Notes under the pieces: generated by a model | What the model was told of the DNA's origin: nothing | The model's input: only the letters and a program-made list of their open reading frames with translations | Database searches by the model: none | Position numbers and translations under genes: made by a program | Assembly (NCBI GenBank): GCA_019454045.1 | Contig: SKCR01023792.1 | Coordinates: 1 to 64,000, forward strand | Direction: 5' to 3' | Length of the DNA stretch: 64,000 bases | Source of the DNA: Zanthoxylum bungeanum | Taxonomy: Eukaryota; Streptophyta; Magnoliopsida; Sapindales; Rutaceae | In this document: positions 1 through 8,996 of the stretch, piece after piece | How the letters are laid out: every line of letters begins with the position of its first letter | How positions within the stretch are numbered: position 1 is the stretch's first letter

Positions 1-1
1 A

Positions 2-127
2 ATCCCAAAGGATATCAATTCTATGAACCCGAGCATCGAAATATGTTCGTAGCTTGTTTTGCCAGATTTCTTGAAGAATTTTTGGCATAAGGTGGTAATT
101 ATAGAAGGGTTAAGCTTGATGAAGTCC
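2..127 (+). pseudogene. Ty1/copia integrase C-terminal scrap
   Basis: Frame 1 from the left edge reads as the end of a copia integrase: a GYQFYEPEHRNMFVA stretch followed by FLEEFLA, a stop at 85-87, then the linker-like RRVKLDEVQ. The pattern (GY-FY-P followed by FLE) is the same one seen in the Cop2 and Cop3 integrase tails at 13421-13675 and 50912-51133. It runs off the left edge and ends where LTR-H sequence begins near 129, so it is the remnant of an older plus-strand element. The in-frame stop means it is dead. Confidence 0.7.
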
Positions 128-128
128 A

Positions 129-2424
129 ACCTGTTTCGGCAGCCGTCACCCGGTTGGCTCAAAAGACATTCAGTAACGTCCTTTTTCACCAATTTCGTAT
201 ATTTCAACTCCGAAACAGTTTCCGGAAATTGTTCCAACACCCAAAACACATCCAATACATTTATATGACATAATTTTCATCACAATAAACCCAGTTTTTC
301 CAGATCTGATTTTGTAATAAAAATTATCATTTTTCATGCTATAAATCTAATTTTCTTAACATTAATCACAACACCAATCCAAGTTGCCACCAATGAAGCA
401 CCCAAGAACAATTCTAGGCATTACAAGAGTGGTTATAACACTCTAGAATGGTAACATATCATCATATGATCAAATTGAACAAATATTATAATAATATCTT
501 TCAATACTACTTCACACATGCACCAAGCCTTCTAATCCATCTTCCAAATCAAAAACACCCAAATTTATAGAAAAGAAGAAACCCTAGAATATCTCTAGAT
601 GCTCAAGAACAAGAAACATGCTTTCCAAGCTTAGGGATATAAAGAATTGACTTTAATTCTCCTAATTCCTTAAGCTATTTTCTTGATTTTCTTCAGTTTT
701 CCTTCTTGAATCATCAAGCAAAATTTGGAGAGTTTTTGGAAGATGATATTCAGCCATCCTAGGCTAAGAAAGAGAAAAGAAAAAAATTTCCCCTTTTAAA
801 AAGTAATTGCCGACCATGGAGGGGTATTTTACTCATTTTTGCAAAACTTAATTTGATCCAAAATCAAATTAATAAATCATGCCACATGTTACCATTTAAT
901 AATAAGAATGTGTGATAACAATTATCACAAATGAAAATTATCTAATTAAATTAAATATAAAGTTAAAGTAGTCAAAAAATCATATTTAATACTTTAACCT
1001 TAAATTTAATGTCATGTGTAACCAATAATAATTAAACATATATTCCATAACAATTATGAAATATATATATATCAATTAATCATCTAAATATTTAACATTT
1101 AAATATCTAAATAATTAATTAATATAATTATTAATCCATATGTATTTTATTTACATTAAATAAATTACGTAGAGAAGTGACATGTGTCAAAATCTCAGTT
1201 GACAATTAATTAATCTGTATCTAATCAAATTATGTATCAAATACAAATACACAATAATTACGGTAGACAAAAAAAAATACCCTTATGCATATGTTTTCGT
1301 TTAACCGTTTAAACGATTCGAATTAACTCATTCAATCCGGTGAAGTATTATGAATAATCTGTATTATTCATAAGGCGTTGCCCAAGTGCTCAACGAGTAC
1401 ACTTCATATTGTGGGACTCTCTAAGTTTAGGTTTATCTGTCACGAAATCCAATTTCGTGTCCATAATTCACCCACTCGTGAATTACGACGACCATGGATA
1501 ATCTCGCTAAACTATGCAAGTCGAGGTCATTACATACGTATAATCCCTCCGTCACAGACTATCTATATTATACCTGGGATATAGATAAGAACGTCAAATC
1601 TCTATGGTATAATATAGTCAACTTTTAAATTTACGATCTCTAAATAACACTCGGAACTTGCTTCCGAAGTTATACCACAGCCATGAATTTACTAGATCGC
1701 AAAAACATGTAAGATACATATGCCATGTACACAAGACTGACGGATTCTATCTTGATATGCACTGGAAATCATGAGCATCAGTCCACACCCAACGAACAAG
1801 CGGAGGTCTGATCTAAATAGATCGGTGACGTGACTGTCATCAAAGTGTTGAGGATAACTCATATATCCACTGTGGTATCTCAAGTCGAAGGACCACTATG
1901 CTCGCTCAACTCGAGAAGATTCATATTAACGTTGGTGTACCATCTATTAGGAAATCTTTAGTGAGTCGTTCAGTGTTTATCAAATAAACACCTACATGTC
2001 TATACGAGTCTCCTGAGACTTATGGTTCATTGGGATAAACCTTCGGACCAAGTCACGATATACGACAAGTATTGGTCTCAGTGGATTTTACTAACCGACC
2101 CGTATTAGTAAATCTTGATAGGAACTTTATTTAAGGATATACAACTTATAGTGACTCTTCCCAATGTCAATTACAAACTACGTTGTAACTGCGCACTACA
2201 TTGTAAATCCTAGGTTCTTTGTCTAATATACATGTATCACTAAATCAGTTCTAGTTTCAATCTAATCATAATTAGATATCTAATCGTAATTAGATCGAAT
2301 TTGTATATAAAAGACAATAGGTGCTACCAATAAATAAGTAATATTATGGAAAAAGACATTGTTCGTATTCGTGAATCGGATATAAATACGATCCGGATTG
2401 GCACTCCGAGCACCAACCCTAACA
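129..2424 (-). mobile_element. LTR-H copy, truncated at its left end
   Basis: Noncoding, AT-rich. It matches the complete LTR-H at 30440-32854 along most of its length (for example the CTCAACGAGTA block near 1389 and 31897) and matches 14225-14600 at its left side. The right end is the LTR terminus CACCAACCCTAACA at 2411-2424, so the LTR reads on the minus strand as TGTTAGGGTTGG. The left terminus, the GCAGCGGAA-containing end seen in the other copies, is missing: homology starts abruptly at about 129 beside a copia scrap. No internal domain adjoins it, so it is a solo or truncated LTR. The superfamily is not determined. Short ORFs here are incidental. Confidence 0.75.
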
Positions 2425-3331
2425 TCTTCCTCCCCTTAGGGTTTTGGACGCACTTATGTATTTATAGGGAAGTCCTGGAGTCCTTATGCATGTAGAAAAC
2501 TGATTCATTATAATGCTGAAAATCGTCTAGGGCGTCGCGACGCCAGAAGTGGCGTCGAGATGCCAGTTTTTTTTGGAAATTGTGGTGTTTTCTTCATGGC
2601 TGGCGGCATCGCGATGCCAGCTTCCCTATCAGGATGATTATTTTTGTGTATTTTCCTTTTCCTGCTTGCTACCTTTGCATCATTAAACTCCCAAAACACG
2701 TACGTTAGCCTTAAAATCTATGCTCTAATACTTCCTATCAATAAAATACAAAAGAAACTACAAAATACGTAAATGGCACGAGACCTAAGAAAATAATAAC
2801 GTAGGAATGTATGAATAAGTGGGTATAAAACACACTTAGCAGGTAGCCATTGAAATGCTTATGAGACTCTTTAAAACATTCAAAACTAAAACGGTCTCTA
2901 AACAAAGTAGTGTGTAGGAATTACTTTTAACTTGAGTTTTTGGAATCAAAATCAAGAACCATAAAAAGTGGCATAAACTAAACACACAAGTGTAAATTCT
3001 ATCAAAACTTCTGCTTAATGATTGCTCCCAGAAAAATTAGAATCTTGAGGATTGATAAGCATAACTATATAGTGTGGCCTCTCCATTATTGAGCTTTACC
3101 AACATCGCAAACACTAAAAATAAGTCTCATATTTTTCAAAGTAATATTCAATCTGAAACAAACTTTAATTGCAATAATTAAAGTTGAAAATTGCTAAATT
3201 TAGACCACCTAAACAGCTAAATATACTCAAATAGCTTAATAACCTAGCTTGGTGGCTACACTAATTAATGACTTCACATTTGAACTCTAGCTTTAAATTT
3301 TGAAAAATAATGGAAACTAGCAGCATTTTAC
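2425..3331 (-). mobile_element. Ty3/gypsy-like LTR remnant between two LTR-H copies
   Basis: Read on the minus strand, this has the look of a Tat/Athila-type LTR. It has GTCGCGACGCC and GGCATCGCGATGCC palindromic blocks (2530-2620), then a TATA-like CTATAAATACA at about 2460-2470, followed by a putative transcript start cut off by LTR-H. Similar GTCGCGACGC blocks occur in Gyp-L (7891-7900, 8453-8481). The part from about 2850 to 3331 is AT-rich without an ORF and may be internal sequence of the same element. The call rests on composition and motif resemblance only; the element's far end is not visible. Confidence 0.45.
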
Positions 3332-3450
3332 TGTTAGGATTGGTGCTCGGAGCGCTAATCCAGATCGTATTTATGTCAATGAATACAAATTATTTCTTTT
3401 TTCATAATATTACGTATTTATGGTAGAACCTCTTGTCTTTTATATATATA

Positions 3451-3512
<62 letters not shown>

Positions 3513-3549
3513 GATCTAATTTGATTAGATTGAAACTAAATTTGGTTTG

Positions 3550-3590
<41 letters not shown>

Positions 3591-4423
3591 GAGACCCGAA
3601 AATTTTACAACATAGTGCGCAGTTAAAACGTAAGTTGTAATTGACATTGGGAATTGTCACTATAAGTTGTATATTCTCAAATAAAGTTCTTGGTCAAGAT
3701 TTACTGACATAGAAGGTTAGTAGAATCCGATGAGACCACTAAATGTCATATATCAAAATTTGATTTGATGGTTTATCCCAGTGAACCATTGTATTTGGAG
3801 CCTCGTATAGACATGTAGGTATTTATTCGATAAACACTGAACGACTCACCGAAGATATCCTAATAAATGGTACACCAACGACAATAGAAATCGAGTCGAG
3901 TAGCATAGCGATCCTTAAACTTAAGATACAACAGTGGATATATGAGTTATTCTCCACACTTTGATGACAATCACGTCAACGATCTATTTAAGTCAGACCT
4001 CCGCCTGTTCGTTGGGTGTGGGCTGATGCTCAGGATATCTGATGTGTATCAAGATAGAATCTGTCAGTCGTGTGTACAAGGCATATGTATCTTGCACGTG
4101 TTTGCGATATGTTAAATCCATGACCATGGTACACTGCGGAAGCAAGTTCCAAGTGTTATTTATAGATCGTAAATTTATAAGTCGAGTATATTATGCTTTT
4201 AGGATTTGGCGTTCCCATCTATATCGTTTTGTGGAAAATCGTTTTCGTAAAAATTTCACGGAATTTTTATAATTAATTATGTCGTTATATGATATCGAAT
4301 AATACGTTCAAGTGAAATATGAATAATTTATGGATATATGTCGAATAATTTATTCGGTAACTTTAAAAATTTTAAAATTACGATTTCGCCCGAAAAACGC
4401 TTCCGCAGCGAATATCCCCATCA
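3332..4423 (+). mobile_element. LTR-H solo LTR, internally deleted, abutting a host gene
   Basis: Starts TGTTAGGATTGGTGCTCGG at 3332 and ends TATCCCCATCA at 4423. It is flanked by TTTAC (3327-3331) and TCTAC (4424-4428), a 5-bp TSD with one mismatch. It is the reverse complement of the other LTR-H copies: its right end matches 13925-14100 and the rest matches about 1590-2424. At about 1.1 kb it is less than half the 2.4-kb full copy because a central block is absent. Two long TA runs expand a TATATA site in it. The insertion lies exactly at the stop codon of the membrane-protein gene. Confidence 0.82.
3440..3586. repeat. (TA)n microsatellite, two runs
   Basis: An almost pure TA dinucleotide tract at about 3440-3510 and a second at 3552-3586, separated by about 40 bp. 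The matching place in the LTR-H copy at 129-2424 (near 2310-2320) has only a short TATATAAAAG, so the runs grew inside this copy after divergence. Assembly length here may be unreliable. Confidence 0.95.
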
Positions 4424-4424
4424 T

Positions 4425-4832
4425 CTACATCACACACTCAGTTAAGGATACATTACATAGACATGAATAGATAAGGTGCAGAAGCTCGAAGATAAGGCCA
4501 TGAATGGAGGGTTGGTAAGTGATGAGAAAGCAAAGCTGCAGCAGCACAAATGCTACACCCCAAGTTGAGCCGCCAGCTCGGTAAATAGCACCAGGCTCAA
4601 ACCCTGGAAAGGGGAGGCTAAGTTGGCTGACTGCAGAGAGCCAATGAACTGTGATGATCAAAATTAAAGGAGACACAAGTAGTAATCTTTGCAACAGCTC
4701 AGATGCTGTGGCCATCACTGCACCATAGACCATATAACCAAGGAATCCGCAAACGAGTGTTGTTGGTGCCTTGAGAAGCCATTGCTCTGATATGCCAATA
4801 CTTTGAGATCTTGATCTTGCAGATAAAGCCAT
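4425..4832 (-). CDS. small membrane protein, function unknown
   Basis: Encodes 135 residues starting MALSARSRSQSIG at 4832. The open frame extends four codons upstream, but its first codon is TTG, so I take the ATG at 4830-4832. Three hydrophobic segments are visible: about residues 24-44, 49-67 and 91-107. The short N-terminus is rich in Ser and Arg, and a loop with FPGFEPGAIYRAGG lies between segments 2 and 3. I do not recognise a characterised family and assign no function; it reads like a conserved small plant multi-pass membrane protein. It follows the PPR gene on the same strand, 284 bp downstream of its stop; the gap (4833-5116) holds no other gene. The TAG stop (4425-4427) lies inside the TSD of the neighbouring solo LTR, so the 3' UTR of the ancestral gene is displaced. 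Two overlapping frames (4699-4939) look like shadows. Confidence 0.62.
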   Translation of the reverse strand: MALSARSRSQSIGISEQWLLKAPTTLVCGFLGYMVYGAVMATASELLQRLLLVSPLILIITVHWLSAVSQLSLPFPGFEPGAIYRAGGSTWGVAFVLLQLCFLITYQPSIHGLIFELLHLIYSCLCNVSLTECVM

Positions 4833-5116
4833 AAGTTGAAGCAAGTGCTTTGGAGCTTGAAGGGTTTATGAAGATAATAGGGTACAAGTTTCTTTTTGTT
4901 TGTCTTTTTGTGGACTTCTGTGGCCAAGTAATGTTTCAAGGGTCAGAATTATTAAGCCTCTACTGTCTGTAACTTTTGTCCCATAGGCTAACATTTTTTA
5001 ACAGGGGGTATAATTTACAAAGTGGTGACAGTTTGAAATTCAATTTTCCCCAGCTTATTTAGAAGAATCCAAACTATTGCAAAGAAAATTGACCCTCTAG
5101 CTGTCAATATTTGACC

Positions 5117-7015
5117 TTAAGCTACAGGCTCTTTCGACATTGCTTTTGCCCAACCATTCACCTCAACCCAACTGCACCCGGGCACTTTCTTCAAGCCCTT
5201 CTGCTTCATGGCAACCAAAAGTTCAGCTGCATTATCCCAATTACCCGATAGAGAAGATACAGTAGCAGCAAGTACATAGTTTGCTCCTAGTTCAGGCTCT
5301 AGTTTCAGTAGATGTCTTTTCAAGCTATCATCTAGACAAAGGACCTCACCATGGTTTCTACAAGCCCCTAGGAAACTCCTTAATATAACTGCATTAGGCT
5401 CCATTGGCATGTTCCTGATAACACGATAAGCTTCTTCAATCAAGCCAGCTCTTCCCAGCAAATCAACCATGCAACCATAATGCTCCATTGTTGGCTTGAT
5501 ATCATATATTCTAACCATTTCATCGAAATAATTCTTACCCTCATCAAGAAGACCTAAATGACTACAGGCTGACAGAACTGCAGAAAATGAGATGCTGTCT
5601 GGTTTTAACCCGGTTTGTATCATCATGGTAAACAAGGAAATGGCATCATTTCCTCTGTTGTTATCAGCAAGACCAGAAATCATGATTGTCCAAGACTGCA
5701 AATTCCTCTCATGCATTACATTGAAAACTTTGAAAGCTTTCTCAATATGCCCACATTTGGAATACATCTCAACCAGGGCTGTTCCTAGAGAAACATCCAA
5801 TTCCATGCCATCGACGACGGCATATGAATGAATGGATTCTCCTGCCCAGACATTGATCAGACTGGTACAAGCAGAAAGCAAGCTTACAAATGTAACAGAG
5901 TTTGGCTTTTCATTTGCTAGCTTCATTTGTTGGAATACCTTCAATGCATCCAATGGACTATCACTGCAAGCAAAGAAACATAAGAATATAGTTTACTCAA
6001 GTACACATGATAAATCAGATTATAAATAATACAGGGTCAGAAAATTACATGATACAAGATGAACAAAAACAAAATAGATGAAATAGAGAGAGTTTTTAAG
6101 TTAGAATTCATTATACAAATCACGTGATATCGTTAGGATCCTACAGTTTTAATTAAAATAAAGAAAAAACTAGAGACTCTTTGTGGGATGTTCCTCCAAA
6201 TTGCCAATGGCTAATATTTATATTGCTCAAGTATAAAGGCAATATTACAATTTGTAGTGTTATATAACATATAAAAGGAAATGTTATATCTACTAGCCAA
6301 CAAATGCATAATAGGAAATTCATATGAAAACAAGCCTGCAAAAATATGACTAACTCATTAACTTATTCAGCTTTTATTCACATTAATGTTTTTTTTTTCA
6401 AAAAAAAAAAAAAAAAATTTCAGACAAGTAACGATAACCCGTATAACAACGCAAATGAAATCATATAGAAACGTACCAAGCGACATAACCGGCAATCATG
6501 GAACTCCAGGAGACGACATCTCTTACAGGCATTTCATCGAACACTTCTTTCGCAAAACCAATTTCCTTGCATCCAGCGTACATCCTCAAAAGGGTGTTCC
6601 CTATATACTTATCCGAATCCAAACCCACCTTAAAAATCAACGAATGCACTGACTCACCGAGTCCAATCAACACACATTTACCACACGCTTTTACAACAAA
6701 AGGGTATGTAAAATTATCGGGTTTAAGCCCTTTCTTTAGCATTTCATCAAACAGTTTGATTGATTCGATCGAATGAGAGGTCTTTGTGTATGCTCTTACA
6801 AGTGTATTGAAGGCAAAAAGTGGTGGCGTGATGGGCAAGTTATTGAAAAAGGATCGTGTAAAGTTGAGTGAAATTGAAAGTGAAGTGAGCATGAAGTGTG
6901 AGATTATGTCTATGTTGTGATCAAATGATGTTTTGAGGAATAGAGAGTGGAGTTGATGAAGGTGATTGGTGGTTTTTGACCGTTGGATTAGGGTATGAAT
7001 TTGGCGGAAAACCAT
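5117..7015 (-). CDS. PPR protein, PLS class with E-type C-terminus, two exons
   Basis: Two minus-strand exons, 7015-6477 and 5963-5117, join in frame to give 461 residues. Exon 1 ends ..GTCGCTTG before GT (6476-6475); exon 2 follows a TTGCTTGCAG acceptor (5964-5965). The joined reading IAGYVACDSPLDALKVF restores a PPR motif, with Cys180 spanning the junction. PPR-like units run from about residue 64 (FNTLVRAYTKTS, then FVVKACGKC, NTLLRMYAGC, WSSMIAGYVAC, LLSACTSL, ALVEMYSKCG, WTIMISGLA, VLSACSHLGL). An E-type region follows (HYGCMVDLLGRAGLIEEAY, LLKLEPELGANYVL, VPGCSWVEVNG). There is no DYW deaminase domain. PLS-E proteins are sequence-specific RNA-binding factors of mitochondria or plastids, usually in C-to-U editing; that role and the target site are inference. 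The N-terminus has basic residues but no clear targeting call. The protein is short for the class but internally consistent, so probably a real gene. Confidence 0.85.
5964..6476 (-). other. PPR gene intron
   Basis: A 513-bp GT-AG intron, AT-rich, with stops in all frames. It carries a poly-T/poly-A junction at about 6389-6418. The splice sites were chosen because they are the only nearby pair that rejoins the PPR repeat in phase (exon 1 leaves 2 nt, exon 2 supplies 1). Confidence 0.8.
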
Positions 7016-7506
7016 GACTCTAAACTAAAGCGTCTTTCTCGACAAAAAATGAAGGGTCAGTCAGACAAAGTAATGTGTTGGTGTGCGAATATGCTCATAA
7101 TGGAAAACATGAAATTAAGGATTTAGAATTTTATAGTCGACATGTTCCAAAAGAGGATTTATTTTTGTGTTTGTGAGTCATATTAATAATAAATTCCTTA
7201 AATTTGCACCATGACATTCTTGGATTTTAAATATTTATAATTTCATGACAATCGAATTCTTATTTCATTCATATGAAGGGGATTCGAACATCAACTATTA
7301 TTTTTACTCTTGTTTTAAGCCGTAACATTTCAAAAATTCTTTTGACATATGGTCATAGTTTCTATACTTCTTAAATAAGCAGTCATGTTGTCAATTTTTC
7401 TTCCAAATTAATAATCAGTGTACCATCGAATGGATATATCACATTAATGTATGATAAATATGATAATTTAATACGTACTTATTAAAATATGATAAGATTT
7501 CCATGG
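7016..7506 (-). promoter_or_regulatory. upstream region of the PPR gene
   Basis: A 490-bp, AT-rich stretch without ORFs between the PPR start codon and the first base of Cop2. A CTATAAAA box on the minus strand at 7129-7136, about 115 bp before the ATG, is a plausible TATA element; a second ATTATAAATA lies near 7230. The retrotransposon leaves under 0.5 kb of native upstream DNA, so the promoter must be short or include transposon sequence. Confidence 0.35.
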
Positions 7507-7974
7507 TGTTACGGTTGGAAATCTAGCATACGATATGCAGCGGAAAATTAAAATTTTTCAATTTTAAACATAAATTTTCAATCCAAGATCATAATTAATT
7601 TTTATGCTTCGTGATAATATTTATTTATGAAACATAAATAAAAACATATCTTAAACCTTTTAGTGATCCTCGAATTTGATCCTCGTAAATTCTTCAGGTG
7701 ATGAGTGGTAATTATATCAATATTTCACACTCATTTAACCTAATATTTTGTATAGTTTCTTGAGTCTTGTGAATATTTTGATGTGTTTTGTTTTATTTTG
7801 TAGATAAATAAAGTTTCAGGACATTCTGGAGGTGATTTGGAGCAAAACAGTGAAAATAGGAAAAAAATGACATTTTTGTAATTTGTCCGCGTCGCGACGC
7901 GCAAGCCCTTGGCATCGAGATGCCTAACATGCGCCGAACAATGCTAACGTGCGCCGGGTCCACAAATCAGAATC

Positions 7975-8450
7975 TGAGAAAATTTGACTTTGCTAACGTG
8001 CGCCGTGCCACGTATCACCATCACAGCCGATCTGCTAACATGCGTCGTGCCACGTGTCATCATCCTACGGTGCCAACAGTCGCCATCGCCACGTGTCGCC
8101 ATGTGTCACTCCAAGTGTCTGCCACGTCATCATCCACATCACCGGTTGACTGAGTCAAACTGCCACATCATCACCACGTCATCATCAACCAATCACAGCG
8201 TGCCACGTGTCGCAATTCTATGGTGTCGACAGTCACTTTGCCACGTGTCGCCACGTCAGTGGTACGTCAGCACCAATTATTGACTGACTTATCCGTATCT
8301 GACACGTGGCGGATAAGAATCTGAATCAGCCAATCACGAGTCGCCACGTGTCACAATAATTGAGCTCCAACCACCTTGCCACGTGTCGCCTTATCACCTT
8401 ATCCAGAATCTGAAGCCAACGAACCAGAAGCTGCCACGTCGACCAAACTG
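7975..8450 (+). promoter_or_regulatory. dense GCCACGTGTC (G-box) array in the Gyp-L U3
   Basis: About ten copies of GCCACGTGTC or near variants (GCCACGTATC, GCCACGTCAT, GACACGTGGC) occur in under 500 bp in both orientations. CACGTG is the core of plant G-boxes and ABRE-like sites bound by bZIP and bHLH factors. They lie directly upstream of the TATA box at 8500. ORFs at 7920-8283 are by-products of the repeat. Confidence 0.7.
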
Positions 8451-8499
8451 GTGTCGCGACGCGAGCTGGGCGTCGCGACGCGTGACCCTTACTGACGCC

Positions 8500-8508
8500 T
8501 ATAAATAG
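8500..8508 (+). promoter_or_regulatory. TATA box of Gyp-L
   Basis: TATAAATAG sits just after a pair of GTCGCGACGC palindromes (8453-8481) and the G-box tract, with a CT-rich stretch following. The position is typical of an LTR U3/R boundary, so transcription would run on the plus strand. Confidence 0.6.
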
Positions 8509-8785
8509 AGCTCAGTTTTCTGATTTCAGATATACCATTCTCTCTTAATTCTCTCATATAAATAGGGAGTTTTCTATCTAATTTCTTTTAAATTTTAGTT
8601 TTGTAATTAATTTTAATTACTTTTTGTAATAATAGTGTTTTACTTTCTTTACTTTTTACAGTTTTTACTATTTACCATGAGGAGGTAACTTCCCCCTGCT
8701 AGGGTGAAAGATAATTATTTTACTACTGTTATTTAGATTAATCTCCCTTAAATATAATATATTCACTATTTAAAATTTGACTTAA

Positions 8786-8996
8786 AAAGGATACCGCTAT
8801 ATTGGTCGGTTGGTAATTCATTTTAATATGGTTTAAACCTGACTAATCAAGGATACCGCCAGATTGGTCGGTTGGTAATTAAACTTTCTTACCGCCTATA
8901 TGGCAAGTTCATCGACAAATCTTTTTACCGCCTTAAAGGCTGGTTGGACGTAATTTGACTTAATCAGGTTACCACCTATATGGCTGGTTAGTAATG
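8786..8996 (+). repeat. imperfect 40-60 bp repeats in Gyp-L
   Basis: Five related units built on TACCGCC(T)ATATGGC / TTGGTCGGTTGGTAAT occur in a row, with varied spacing. They lie downstream of the Gyp-L TATA box, in the transcribed part of the LTR. No coding potential. Confidence 0.7.

Noticed and set aside
4699..4939. Two further minus-strand ORFs over the membrane-protein gene
   Set aside because: They overlap the better-supported frame and lack its hydrophobic pattern.
6389..6418. Poly-T/poly-A tract as a retroposed gene tail
   Set aside because: It lies within the PPR intron, and no retrocopy sequence or flanking duplication is seen.
7920..8283. Overlapping ORFs rich in His, Arg and Thr
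   Set aside because: By-products of the GCCACGTGTC repeat tract in Gyp-L.
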